Below are positions 11,445 to 22,469 of a stretch of 64,000 bases of DNA, piece after piece. Origin of the DNA: Larimichthys crocea. Lineage: Eukaryota > Chordata > Actinopteri > Sciaenidae. Below the pieces are notes generated by a model, which did not search any database, was not told where the DNA came from, and was given only the letters and a program-made list of their open reading frames with translations. The DNA lies in assembly GCF_000972845.2 (NCBI RefSeq), contig NC_040032.1, positions 18,080,871 to 18,144,870 on the forward strand, in the 5' to 3' direction. The position numbers were made by a program, and so were the translations under genes. Within the stretch, counting starts at the first letter, position 1; each line of letters starts with the position of its first letter.

Positions 11445-11668
11445 GTTGCTAGGGGGCGTAGCTTATCTTTACATGCCTTTGAAATGTCGTGACGTCATTC
11501 GAAAGATCAGAAGCAACAACCTGTGATAGGCCAAGTGAAGTGAAGATCCGAGTTCAGTTGCTAGGGGGCGTGGCTTATCTTACACTGCCTTTGAAGTGTC
11601 GTGACGTCATTAGAAGTTTATAATAGCCAAAGTGAAGTGAAAATCTGAGTTCAGATTTCTCTGAATAC
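11445..11668 (+). promoter_or_regulatory. Duplicated promoter block with two CRE palindromes
   Basis: A 112-bp unit occurs twice in tandem (from 11445 and from 11557). Each unit begins gttgctagggggcgt(a/g)gctt, contains a GC/KLF-type box and a perfect cAMP-response element tgacgtca (11490-11497 and 11602-11609), and ends gtgaagtgaa(g/a)atc. About 125 bp downstream is an ATG (11733) followed by a consensus splice donor. I therefore infer a promoter for copy B of the unrecognised gene family. No convincing TATA box. Confidence 0.5.
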
Positions 11669-11732
11669 TTTGACAGCACAGCGAGGACTCAAACAGGATT
11701 ACAGACTGTCTGTAGCAACAGTCAAACAAGGT

Positions 11733-12780
11733 TATGGATGAGGGAGAAGCAAGGTAAGTGAACCACAGGCCACTGAGCCTCAGAACTCACCTGCAGGCTG
11801 AGAAAACACATGGCGAAGAACTGCAGGGGCACAAGAAATATTCTCAAAGAGAAAAACAGCAGCTGAGAGCTTCATAAGCAGAGCTACGGAAGCTGTCACT
11901 AAACATTTTCTCAGGGCTAGTCCACAGGTTCATGCAAGGAACACATGAATCACATCATGCAGACATCATCCAAAAGAGGAATGAGGCTGCATTGGATATT
12001 GCAGAGTTCATATGGGCTAACAAACAGGCATTTGGCTTAACCAACCAGATGGCTCATCAACCTCCGACCATCAAACGGATACGATCCTTATTTTGAGAAT
12101 ACCGACATTCTCAGATTTCTCGGGACACAGATCTCTCTGAAATTTACATTTGGAATGTCCTGTTGACAAAAATCAAGACCTTTTTTGTTTGCACATTTAT
12201 CAAAGAGGTGTCGTCAGCTGCATAGCGAAGTTAAGAAACAGACCAAAGGCTTCTCTGCAGAGAAGACACCACTGAATGCCATAGTACCGGTGGCATCTGA
12301 GATAGTTGAGGCTTTGATCCCACCTGGTAACCAGAAGAAGTGCGTCTTCAAAGAGACTCAATCGCGCATTTTTATAGTGACTATAAGATGGTTTCTGAGA
12401 AGCTTGCGAAATATTCTTGACATGATTGGACCAGACGATGACCCTGTTAAGTTCAGGGAGATCAACTCTGCCGTTAGTTTGTAATGTGGAATCTGTGGGG
12501 TGCTCGTGTTTGGGTTGAAGAGGGCAACCAAAGAAACAAAGCGGTAAGGAGTTTAGAAAAGATCAAGCAACTAGTAATAGATTTTTCCAAGCCCCCCGAA
12601 GAGGAACCGCGGAACCAGCACCACCTACCACTGTTGAGCCAGATGGCAGCTGATGAGGAGGAGGATATCTCTGTCACACCCGTCAAGGAGTCAAGCCACT
12701 TCCCATCACTTCTAAATCAGATGTCAGCGATGATGATGAGGATGAACTCATCGATGAAGACGACGACTCACTGACACCTG
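11733..12780 (+). pseudogene. Unrecognised protein family, copy B (with probable first exon)
   Basis: 11733-11752 reads MDEGEA and stops at a good donor (gcaag/gtaagt). Sequence from about 11828 is collinear with copy C. Recognisable pieces are an IIQKRNEAALDIAEFIWANK helix, DTDLSEIYIWNVL, KTPLNAIVPVASEIVEALIP, DMIGPDDDPVKFREI and an acidic stretch. They fall in different frames because of many single-base indels, so no continuous protein can be read. Either this copy is dead or the assembly is unpolished here. I cannot name the family. The alternation of helical segments and an acidic linker suggests a nuclear or cytosolic protein, but that is only a guess. Confidence 0.55.
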
Positions 12781-14220
12781 AGGGCACAAGTAATAATTCT
12801 CAAGTGAAATAAAGCAGCTGAGAGCTTCATAAGCAGAGCTACGAGCTGTCAAAACATTTTCTCAGAGGCTGTCCACAGGTTCAATGCAAGGAACACATGG
12901 ATCACATCATGCAGCACATCATCCAAAAGAGGAATGAGGCTGCATTGGATATTGCAGAGTTCATATGGGCTAACAAACAGGCATTTGGCCTTAACCAACC
13001 AGATGGCTCATCAACCTCAGACCATCAAAGCGGTACGTTCTTATTTTGAAGACACCGACATTCTCAGATTTCTCAGGGACACAGATCTCTCTGAAATTTA
13101 CATTTGGAATGTCCTGTTGAACAAAATCAAGACCTTTTTTGTTTGCACCTATATCAAAGGGGTGTCGTCAGCTGCATAGCGAAGTTAGAAACGGCCAAAC
13201 GGCTTCTCTGCAGAGAAGACACCACTGAATGCCATAGTACCGGTGGCATCTGAGATAGTTGAGGCTTTGATCCCACCTAGTAACAAGAAGAAGTGCGTCT
13301 ACAAAGAGACTCAATTGCGCATTTTTAATAGTGACTATAAGATGGTTTTTGAGAAGGTTGCGAAAGTCATTCTTGACATGACTGGACCAGACGATGACCC
13401 TGTTAAGTTCAGGGAGATCAACTCTGTCGTTCATTCTTTTTGTTGGATCTGTGGATGTGGCTCGTTGTTGAGGTTGAAGAGCGCAACCAAAGTAACAAAG
13501 GATAGTGAGTTTAGAAAGATCAAGCCATTAGTATAGATTTTCCTAAGCCCACCGAAGAGGAACCCGAGGAACCAGCACCACCTACCACTGTTGAGCCAGA
13601 TGGCAGCAATGACGAGGAGGAGGATATCTCTGTCACACCCGTCAAGGAGTCAAAGCCACTTCCCATCACTTCTGAATCAGATGTCAGCGATGATGATGAG
13701 GATGAACTCATCGATGAAGACGACGACTCACTGACACCTGAGGTACCACTACCTAACGTGACTGCCAAACAACCTCAGTCAACTGAACATATAGACCCGT
13801 TTTATATCTTAGTGGTGTCAGCAGTCATGAGTCAGATTTTTAAAAAGGCCAGGATTCACATTACAGTGTCTATCAAGGACATCAAGGACATGTCATCAGC
13901 ACTGGCACTCATGCTTTGCACCAAACTGGCAGGCTCTGATTTTGTCAAGCCAAGTGATGATAAAATCGAGAAAACCGCGAGGGCAGTGCACAAAGCGCTG
14001 TGTAAAAAGATGGGCAGCAGAGCAGCAGATATCTTGTTAGAGAGACTGCTGTCACAGGACTCAGTCGTCTACGAGGATGTCACAGAGACTATAAAAAGGC
14101 ACCTAGTGAAGCCCAGACAGACCGGCGTGAAGGGGTTCTTCAACCCGTGTCCTACCCCTTCAGAGCCTGCTTCACACATGGCTGAAAAAGCTACAAGGTC
14201 AGTGTTCAACTCTGGACCTT
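12781..14220 (+). pseudogene. Unrecognised protein family, copy C (longest copy)
   Basis: This copy extends furthest 3'. Early pieces are at 12934-13179 (FLRDTDLSEIYIWNVLLNKI) and 13243-13536 (PLNAIVPVASEIVEALIP lies just upstream in the same frame). An acidic linker follows at about 13550-13745 in the plus strand (EEEPEEPAPPTTVEPDG, then SDDDEDELIDEDDDSL). A 154-residue open frame at 13758-14222 carries SQIFKKARIHITVSIKDIKD, ALALMLCTKLAG and GSRAADILLERLLSQDSVVY. The last open frame runs on into the tandem repeat, but a donor-like acaag/gtcagt at 14192-14201 suggests the exon may end there. The helix before the linker and the one after it look weakly alike, so the protein may contain two related helical modules. 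No catalytic motif is seen. Confidence 0.55.
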
Positions 14221-14985
14221 GACCTTGAAGCTGTGAGGGTGAACCAGCCCACAGTGGTTTCTCCGAGTGCTTCGGTTTCTCCACGTTTAAATAATAACAA
14301 AAAACACCCCCAGAGTAACATCTTATCCCGCAGGTCTGCACAGGTGCTTTAGTGTTCACTGTTCACATCTATAGGTCAGCGTTCAACTCTGGACCTTGAC
14401 CTGAAGCTGTGGAGGGTGAACACATGCCCACAGTGGTTTTCTCGAGTGCTTCGGTTTCTCCACGTTTAAATATAACAAAAAACACCCCCCAGGTAACATC
14501 TTATCCCGCGGTCTGCACAGGGCTTTAGTGTTCACTGTTCACATCTATAAGGTCAGCGTTCAACTCTGGACCTTGACCTTGAAGCTGTGAGGGGGAACAC
14601 ATGCCCACAGTGGTTTTCTCCGATGCTTCGGTTTCTCCACGTTTAAATAATACAAAAAAACACCCCCAGAGTAACATCTTATCCCGCAGGTCTGCACAGG
14701 TGCTTTAGTGTTCACGTTCACATCTATAAGGTCAGCGTTCAACTCTGGACCTGACCTTGAAGCTGTGAGGGGTGAACACATGCCCACAGTGGTTTTCTCC
14801 GAGTGCTTCGGTTCTCCACGTTTAAATAATAACAAAAAAACACCCCCAGAGTAACATCTTATCCCGCAGGTCTGCACAGGTGCTTTAGTGTTCACTGTTC
14901 ACACATGTCCACAGTGGTTTTCTCCGAGTGCTTCGGTTTCTCCACATTCAAATGAACAAAAAAAAACTCCCCCAGAGTACATCAA
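14197..14985 (+). repeat. 177-bp tandem repeat, about 4.4 units
   Basis: Units start at 14197, 14374, 14551 and 14730, each with ggtcag(c/t)gttcaactctg, then ccacagtggttttctc, cggtttctccacgttt and cttatcccgcaggtctgcac. A partial fifth unit begins near 14902. Units differ mostly by one-base indels in homopolymers. The array begins exactly at a donor-like site closing the last open frame of copy C, so it probably lies in an intron. The minus-strand open frames across it are not genes. Confidence 0.92.
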
Positions 14986-15478
14986 CCTGGATGTGATGCA
15001 ACAATTCACTGTGGCCTTGCAACAACAGTAAGGTCACAGTGTCGCTGTGGTTTCCTCCGAGGCTTCCGTTTCTCCACAGATTTTAAATTCTGAAAAATAC
15101 ACATAAAATAAAAAAATATTTCTGTCTTAAAATATTCATTTTTTTTAATATTATATATAATATATTTATATTTTTATTTTTATATTCAAGTTCTGATGAA
15201 TGAAAAACAACGTAACTTAAGGCTATAGTGATTGATACCTCTGTTAGACATCCAGATTTTTTTAGCATGAACATATTTGGGGTTTCCTGAATATCAGCAA
15301 GTTTATGAAATTAGGTGTCAGATAAGATAACATATGATGGACTTGAATGATCCCACATCTGGGAAATTCACTTTTCGCAGTAGCTCATATGCTCAGGGTG
15401 GCCTCAGTGTGACATCGAGCCACCAACAAAGCCCTGGACTGAAAACTGGTGAAAAACAGTTTGAACCAGTGTTATTTT

Positions 15479-15660
15479 GTCACCCATTTTTCAATTTAGT
15501 CTTAGTCTTGTGTCAAAGTTCATTCTTAGTCTTAGTCACTTTTAGTCTTTCACAAATCATTTTTGTTCGTCATATTTTAGTCGACTAAAAGTCTCAAAAC
15601 TTTAGTCTAGTTTTAGTCAGACGTGAACACAGGGTGTTTGAGTCCAGTTTTAGTCCTTTT
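15479..15660. repeat. TTTAGTC-rich interspersed repeat
   Basis: Dense iterations of (t)ttagtc with occasional reverse-complement gactaaa (ttagtcttagtcttgtgtc, gtcgactaaaagtctc, ctagttttagtcag). Such TTTAGTC-rich blocks are common dispersed repeats in fish genomes. I cannot assign a transposon class. Confidence 0.6.
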
Positions 15661-16158
15661 CTATTTATTTTGGGAATATTTTTTTGTTTATTAATTCCAG
15701 TTCACTTGTGTTCCTCAGCTAACATATTGATTAAATGTCTTGATTGAATTGAATTGAATGAATTCATCTTCAATGCAACTTTGCTAAGTGTCTTGTCCGT
15801 TGTTTCAATACACACTTAATATCACTTGATTTCATATTTTTATCTACTAATAGCAGGTACACCCTATTATGACATGTTCTGTCATCTTCTACATGCAATT
15901 GTTAAATTTCAATATAAATAAATTGATTTTATGCCAGTTGCATCTACTAAAATGTTCAAATTAAGATGAGTCCATCACGTTTAGTGTTTAGCACAAATGG
16001 GGAGGCTAGACTCATTCTTGACTGTTATGCAATATGCGCACATTTTAATAACGTCGGGCTGCAAATGGGTTCGGGCTCTACAAAGCTGCAGGTGTCAATG
16101 CCTGACTCGATGGAGATCATCTTTGCTAACCTCCTCCTCTCCCCCACTTCCTTTATAG

Positions 16159-16300
16159 CAGGGATGTCCAAAGTACGGCCCGGGGGCCAATCACTGCCGA
16201 GTCAGATTTCAGCCCAAAGCTTCATTTTTATAATATATTATTTATGGCCTGCTAGGATTGTCAGATACTGTATGGCTGCCAGATTTGGCTTTTTTGGTTG
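16159..16300 (+). mobile_element. hAT/Charlie-like element, left end
   Basis: Starts cagggatgtccaaagtacgg followed by cccgggggcc, the characteristic terminus of hAT-Charlie elements. The body continues to about 16300 (cattatttatggcctgctagg-like sequence). The matching right end was not identified, so the element is probably truncated or has an unrecognised end. Confidence 0.55.
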
Positions 16301-17118
16301 ACACAACAAAGAATTTGAACCTTTAAGGACATAGCTGGTGTTATCTGTAGATGTGACACAAAATATTACTTTCTGAATGATGTTGTTAAAGAGAAGAGCA
16401 AGAGTGATATGTTTTAGATTTATTGTTAATGTCAACAGACTTTGCATTACTCATAATAAGTCATGTTTAAAATGAACATGAGGTTAAGATTTGTATCAAC
16501 TTCAAGGCTCAACGATAAAAGTGTCTTTAGCTAAACATCGGCATATAGACCGTGAGCCAGGGCCTCAAAATATGGAAACCGTTACCGAAAAAGTGGCAGG
16601 TTACCATACCTTTTCTGAAAGCCTGAAATTTCAGCTTTTCAATGATGTATGATGGCCATCTGACAAGAGTAGCTGTTTTGAGTTATCACACATAATGTAA
16701 GCTAAGGTTGAGAAAATAATGCATATAAATTAAGCAGACACTGATATAGCTGAAAGTCTATATTGGACATATTGGAATATTTTATTTGATTATGTTTGGC
16801 ATCATTTTAAAGGGGAGACTCTGAGCTTTCATTTAAATCCTTTTGTGAACATTTTGGATAAGTACAGCCAACCCTGGAGCTCTTCAAACTTTCAATCACA
16901 CACATTTTCCTGCCATTTCCGCCTATGTCATCTTTTGTCTTTTAATTCTGTGGCACCAGGGAGCATCAGAGAAACAAAATCCAAACACTGAAATACTGGC
17001 ATGGCCCTCAGGATTCAGAAAATGTATTATTTACCTATATTATCTGATTTGGAGGGGGAGATTTTCAGTCTTATATCAGACATGCCGTTTTTTCAATGAC
17101 AGAAACAGTAGTGTACTA

Positions 17119-17660
17119 CAGTGGTCCCTCGTGTATCGCGGGGGATACGTTCTAAAAATAACCCGCAATAAACAAAATCCGCGAAGTAATCAGCTTTATT
17201 TTTTACAATTATTATACATGTTTTAAGGCTGTAAAACCCCTAACCACACACTTTTATACACTTTTCTCAGGCAGGCATTAACATTTTCTCACATTTCTCT
17301 CTTATTTAAACACTCTCAAAGTTGAAACTATCACAGATTTAACAAAAATAAGTACAATACTGTATTAGTAAATGAAACCAAAGATCAAAACCTGTTTTCA
17401 AGCCCAAACTTTTTTAACAAATTTAATTTTAATTATCAATCTGACTGCAAACATACAGCACTTCAGAGTCACACTTCTAGCGATTGAACATTTATGTAAA
17501 TCTGGCTAGCCGAACGCATTTTGTACGGGACTCCCTTAGCTAATCAGGATGCCGAACACAATGCGCATTTGTAGTGTACAGTATGCTGTAAAAAAAAAAG
17601 CATGCAAAATTACACCAAAAAAATCCACGAAACAGTGAGGCCACGTAAGGTGGACCGCGT
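17119..17660 (+). mobile_element. Tigger/pogo-like DNA element, left end to truncated right end
   Basis: Begins cagtggtccctcgtgtatcg after a TA dinucleotide, with the following cgggggatacg and aacccgcaataaacaaaatc stretches. This is the terminal sequence type of pogo/Tigger elements. The right part (aaaatccacgaaacagtgagg) is the usual inner right end, but the terminal repeat itself is missing where a SINE-like sequence starts. No transposase frame. Confidence 0.6.
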
Positions 17661-17760
17661 TCGATTCCCGCATCGGACAGCCCCTTGCTGCGTGTCTCAT
17701 TCCTCCTCTCTCTGCCCCCTGCTTCCTGTCTATCTTCAGCTGTCCTATGATTAAATATCT
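17648..17760 (+). mobile_element. SINE-like fragment
   Basis: Contains a pol III B-box-like gttcgattcccgc followed by the fish SINE body phrase ccccttgctgcgtgtctcat, then a ctctctctgccccctgcttc stretch and ctgtcctatgattaaa. It interrupts or abuts the right end of the Tigger-like element. Confidence 0.5.
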
Positions 17761-17842
17761 ATCTATCACCACAAAACTTTCCTAGTTTATCACAGACATT
17801 AAGACAAGTATTGCTTGTATTGCAGACTTTCTTTGTGATTAA

Positions 17843-19060
17843 CAGTTTTTATTTTCATTTTCATTATTCAACAATACAAAAACACAAATCCCCCCGCCCC
17901 CCCGAACACACACCACCAACCATGCTGATCCTTTTCTGGTTACCAACCTCTACCCCTGTGCTCCTTCATTTACAACTTTAACAGCTACCCTAAATACATT
18001 GATGAAGACATGATGCAAGATAAACCAAAGCAAAAATAGAAACAAAATGATTCGAGGTAAAATCAATACGAGAAATATATAAAGCAAGCTCTGCCTTAAT
18101 GCAATATTCTGTTAACAGACAACAAGAATAAGTAACAGTCACAAAATAAAATACACACAAAAACAAGAAGAAGCACAACTACATATTTATTTTTTACACA
18201 ATTAACTGAAAACTTGCGTCTCTCCACTACATTACCCATCCCCTTTTAGGGGCCTCTTAAATAAATTAAGTATTTGCCCCATTTTGCTTCATATAGATCC
18301 AGTCTACCGAGTTGTTTACATGACATTTTTTCGAATGCTGCCACTCGTGCCAACTCCACAGCCCACTCCTGCGTAGAGGGTACCCCCTCCGTCTTCCATC
18401 CCCTGACAAGTATTTGTTTACCAATCATAATACTGGTTTGGACAAAGCTTTTAATATGTTTATCCTGTCCTGTCAGGAGTGTATGATCACTCAAGACAAA
18501 TAATCTAGGGCTAAATAATTTAGAGGGAGTCCAATAAAAACGATGCATAATTTTAAATTGAATAAGGCGTACTCTTGCATCCCTTGAAACTGCTTTAATA
18601 TTTTTACAAATTCCGTTCCAATCCTCATCACTAAATGTCAGATTCAGATCCCTTTCCCATGTCTTCTGCAGAGCTGCAATGGGCTCATTACCAAGAGTCT
18701 GAATCAACATAGAATAATAGACAGCTGCTTCATGTCCTTTTCCATAGTTCTTTAAAATTTTATCTAGGACCTCTGCATTATGGGGAACCGATGCCGCGGG
18801 CCCAAACACCCCCCCTAACATATGTCGGAGTTGCAGGTACCTAAAAAAGTGTGAAGTAGGGATGCTGAACCGCTGCACCAACTCCCCAAAAGATTTCAAA
18901 GAGCCATCAGAATACAGATCCCCCAAAATGACCACTCCCTTCTCCTGCCATATCTTCCAGTAAATGGGACATTTATCGATTCGTAATTTAGGATTTAACC
19001 AAATACTTGAAGAGACATTTAGAAAAGGGTCAAATTTAAATATTCGAGCAACTCTGGTCC
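17843..19060 (-). mobile_element. Tx1/L1-like LINE, 3' part, interrupted by the assembly gap
   Basis: A 229-residue open frame at 18246-18935 and frame-shifted sequence up to the gap resemble the post-polymerase region of Tx1/L1 ORF2 (LQKTWERDLNLTFSDEDW, IQFKIMHRFYWTPSKLF). Normally a cysteine-histidine knuckle follows HRFYWTP; here the sequence jumps to SPRLFVLSDHTLL, so the knuckle appears deleted. The 3' UTR, with a C-rich block at 17891-17905, runs to about 17843. The 5' part is cut by the gap at 19061. Confidence 0.8.
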
Positions 19061-19070
19061 NNNNNNNNNN
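19061..19070. other. Assembly gap (10 N)
   Basis: Ten N bases separate a minus-strand LINE from a plus-strand fragment of the unrecognised gene family. Linkage across this point relies on scaffolding only. Confidence 1.
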
Positions 19071-19290
19071 GAAGAGGAACCCGAGGAACCAGCACCACCT
19101 ACCACTGTTGAGCCAGATGGCAGCGATGATGAGGAGGAGGATATCTCTGTCACACCCGTCAAGGAGTCAAAGCCACTTCCCATCACTTCTAAATCAGATG
19201 TCAGCGATGATGAGGAGGATGAACTCATCGATGAAGACGACGACTCACTGACACCTGAGGTACCACTACCTAACGTGACTGCCAAACAAC
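19071..19290 (+). pseudogene. Unrecognised protein family, partial copy D
   Basis: Matches 13555-13772 of copy C: the acidic linker (EEEPEEPAPPTTVEPDGSDD, later DEDDDSLTPEVPLP) and the first residues after it (NVTAKQP). Similarity ends at 19290, where unrelated sequence begins. It starts exactly at the N gap, so its upstream context is unknown. Confidence 0.7.
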
Positions 19291-19619
19291 CGAACTCGAA
19301 CAGTAACCTTTGGTTTTAATCCCGAAATTAGGTCATCATAGCAGTCTGGTATATTTGAATACAATAAAAATACAATAGAATAAAAATACTGAGGTAGAAA
19401 AAAAAAACACAGAATGGGACAGGACACTTAAAAAACACAAGATAAATATGTAGATATGGTGCAGTGGCAAGATGATGGTAATAGTACTGATACAGAATAG
19501 TAATAATACAGTCGAGGCGAGAAAGCGCTTTTAAGCGTTCAAGTGAAATTCAGTGTGTAAAGTTGTATTAAGAGCAAAACTGAAGTTTTTATTAAGAAGA
19601 TTGACTTTTTTATCTTATT

Positions 19620-20207
19620 TCAGGAGGTGAACAGGGCACCTCCTCTGCTGCAGTTAAACAGGCTACCCTACCTTTTTGCCCGAAGTTATGTATTGGGCAT
19701 TTATCCAGATGACTGTACTGTATCCTGTAAGGAAAGAAAGATGGTTGACCTCTGTTTACTACAGGCCAAATGCTGTATTGCATTGTGTTGGAAGAATGTT
19801 GGTTGCCCCTCTTTTAACAACATCGAGTTTGGCTCTTGAGAAACTGGCCTATATTGTTAAAAAGGGGGCTTCTGAATTTTACAGCATTTGGAAGTTTTTT
19901 TCTGAAACTGGAGATGTGGAGGAGGCAGCAAGAATAAGATAATGAAAATATCAAATTTTTGTTGTTGGGAATGAACGTTGTGACCTAATATTCAGTGCAT
20001 TTGTTGACAAGTGAGTGCAGTTTAATTTCTTTATTTAATTTATGTTTTGCTATCTACATTTATTTAATTATTCATTTTTTTGTCCTTTTCAGTATTATTA
20101 ATATTTTAATTATTATTTTCATTACTGCCATATGTTTAGGATGTTTTAACTGTTGGATGTTGTTGTATTAACACAAGAAAACAATAAATATATGTTTTAA
20201 AAAAACT
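19620..20207 (+). mobile_element. LINE C-terminal remnant with poly-A-like tail (tentative)
   Basis: Two overlapping frames give VDLCLLQAKCCIALCWKNVG and, after a shift, LALEKLAYIVKKGASEFYSI and WKFF. The second pattern (LE+LxYxxxxKxxxFxxIWxxF) is typical of the extreme C terminus of Tx1/L1 ORF2 proteins. The sequence ends with aataaatatatgttttaaaa near 20207, as expected for a LINE 3' end. No polymerase region is present. Confidence 0.45.
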
Positions 20208-21179
20208 GACCTTCTGCTGCCCCATTTGTTTATTTTTCTGAATCATGTTCATGTATGTATATGAGTACATATACGAGTCAGGATTCAAGTTCAGGTCTAA
20301 AGAAAGTTAGATACACAAACCTCAGTGCTTACAGAGGGATGTGCTGTGCCGATACAGATGTTCTTTATCAAGAAAGTTAGGATGTTGTACAATAAACTTT
20401 AGGCTTTTATTTTGCAGGGTACTGGTCTGACTTCCTGTAATGTCCTCGAGCTTCACAGCTGCCCTGCTGACGGAGCTGTTCCGGACACGTGGCCACCGTG
20501 TCACACGTAAGATGACGTCACCCAGCTGTAATCTGACCTCTGGAGAGTTTTTAGGTGAAACATGTTGGCGTGACGAAGTCCTTTGTTTATTTTTAAAGAC
20601 GTAGGTCAGAAAAAAAATGCAGCAGTGAGTCAAATCCAAAGACACCAAGTTTAAAGTCCAAGCTAACATTACTGCAAATCATGTGATACATTGTGATATT
20701 GTGTTTTTTAATCTATTAAAGTACTGTCTTGGGTGGATAACTGTTAAGGGAGTTTTTAAAAGAAAAACCCTTGAATAAGGAAGACTGGATTCAAAGTATC
20801 AAAGTTTAAGTTGATTTTATTATACTGTACAAGAAGGAGCGTTTAACACGTGTGACACACAAAAAAGGGTTACAGAGAAAAGGCTCCCTGAGGAGCTCTA
20901 ACAGTTGGCTCTTATACATTTTTTTAAATGGGCTGTCTCTGACACCTCCCACCTGATACAGATAACATCATAACGTCCTTTTTTGTTTTTCTGCCCAGTA
21001 ATGATCATTATGTTTTATATCCAGATGGTACTCCCCTAACCTGTCTCTCCTGTCCTTGTACTACTGATTTATAATTATCTCTCCCTGCCAGCTTGAGTAA
21101 ATCACAGGCCAAATAAGGGATGTCCAGAGACATGCAAAAGACAGGATACACACACACACACACACACACACAATCTATA
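20208..21179. other. Intergenic, no supported gene
   Basis: No gene recognised. A minus-strand stretch at about 20450-20560 has a CpG-containing segment with a tgacgtca CRE palindrome at 20513-20520 and an open frame, but there is no recognisable protein. A (CA)n run sits at 21149-21171. Confidence 0.5.
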
Positions 21180-22232
21180 TAAATTAAAACATCTGAACCC
21201 CAGTATAATCCTAATTTTTATAACAATAACGTTGGCTAATTCACCCAGACTCCAGGAGCTGATCTGGCTGTAAATTGTCTGTCTTGCTGTTTCCAGGTTA
21301 TGTTGTCGAATGCCATTGCAAGTCAGCCTCATACATGCAGCTTTACTGGGTTGCAGCTGACTAGTTAACAGCAGCTTGATGCTTGCCAACATTATTATAT
21401 GTTATTTAAAGGTCCAGTGTGTAGAATTTAGTTGCATCTAGCGGTGTAATCGTTGCATTGCAATCTCCTCACATCACCCTCACATTGTTAGTGTAAAGAA
21501 GAAACAACACTTTAAGGACCCTGTTTAGAGTCTCTATTTAGTTTGTCTGTTCTGGGCTACTGTAGAAACGCAGTGTTTCAATATGGCGGCCTCCATGAAA
21601 GAGGACCCACTCCCACTGTAGATACAAAAGGATAATTTTTAAGTAACAAAAACAAAAAGATTCTCATTTTAAGGTGATTCTACATGCATGAAATCATAGT
21701 TCAGTATGGTTAATAAGGGCAACAAATCTTACACACTGCACCTTTAAGTGGATATGTTTTTCGTAGTTTGCCAAATGGCTTTAGCAGCCAACATGATTCA
21801 CGATAATAAAATATGTATTAAGACAAACAGTGCTTATTTTAGCCAATAATAAATGATGTAACAGTACAAAGCAAAGGGATAACTGACGATTTCTTTGTAC
21901 TAGCCAAGAGTGACGCAGGGCAGGGGGCAAACAGCGAACTGTTACTGACCAAAGCTAAGCTGGGGTTGGTCGGCCAGCTGTGGCTTGGCTGTACAGCGTG
22001 AGTCTGGTGTTGGCTGATGAGTAGATTTGCTAGTTAGCATCATGGAGTCAATGCTCCAAATAAAATATAGTAACATTACAGATCGTAACATTATTCTAAA
22101 TATGATTTTAATTTATTTTCCAGCGTTCAGTCTGGTCAGTTTGGCCAATGACCAAGATGCTGACTGCAGTTCACTTAACGGCCAAAGGTATCTCTATTAA
22201 CAATGGTTTTCTAAATGTTACTTTGAGAACCT
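21180..22232 (-). mobile_element. TTAA-flanked MITE family, copy 1 (inverted, with nested element)
   Basis: Reverse complement of the full copy at 33417-34254: the end gttactttgagaacct/TTAA at 22217-22236 corresponds to its left terminus, followed by gcctttggccgttaagtgaa-like sequence and ggccagatcagctcctgg-like sequence further in. It is split by a younger 334-bp MITE at 21410-21743 and is cut short at a (CA)n run near 21175. Confidence 0.75.
21410..21743. mobile_element. 334-bp MITE with TTAA target duplication
   Basis: Left terminus aggtccagtgtgtagaattt, right terminus aaatcttacacactgcacct, giving near-perfect inverted repeats. It is flanked on both sides by TTAA (21406-21409 and 21744-21747). 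TTAA duplication is typical of piggyBac- and Kolobok-type elements. No coding capacity. It is inserted into an older TTAA-type MITE, which dates it as the younger of the two. Sequences with the same termini are, from my knowledge, common in teleosts. Confidence 0.85.
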
Positions 22233-22469
22233 TTAAAGGGGAACTCAACCTTCACTGGTTTAACATCTCACCTTGCTGCAGTGATGCACAGATGTACATT
22301 GGTATACTGTGACATTATTGTTATCAGTGATGCTGTTTGTGGCCAGGTGACACAAAGCTGAGGAGACAAACCTCAAAAACCAGAGCTGTGAGTTTTATTA
22401 CATGAACTCTAAAACATGGGTGGTTGTCATGGAAATGTACTTTAATGTCATTTTTGTTTTTTACAGTGA

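Larger units (their letters stand above)
14986..17118. other. Intergenic, repeat-rich
   Basis: No gene supported. Directly after the tandem repeat, 14988-15031 could be read as a short terminal exon (NLDVMQQFTVALQQQ then stop), but the phase from the preceding donor does not fit, so I do not call it. The rest is AT-rich with the repeats listed separately. Confidence 0.5.

Noticed and set aside
14069..14895. Minus-strand frames beginning MNTKAPVQTCGIRCYSGGVF
   Set aside because: The repeated peptide simply mirrors the 177-bp tandem repeat and changes frame between units.
14197..14985. CRISPR-like array
   Set aside because: Units are head-to-tail repeats of about 177 bp without alternating unique spacers, in a vertebrate genome.
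20322..20669. Minus-strand frame with a possible exon (EVRLQLGDVILRVTRWPRVR)
   Set aside because: Splice-like borders are present but the protein is not recognisable and a CRE palindrome inside suggests regulatory sequence instead.
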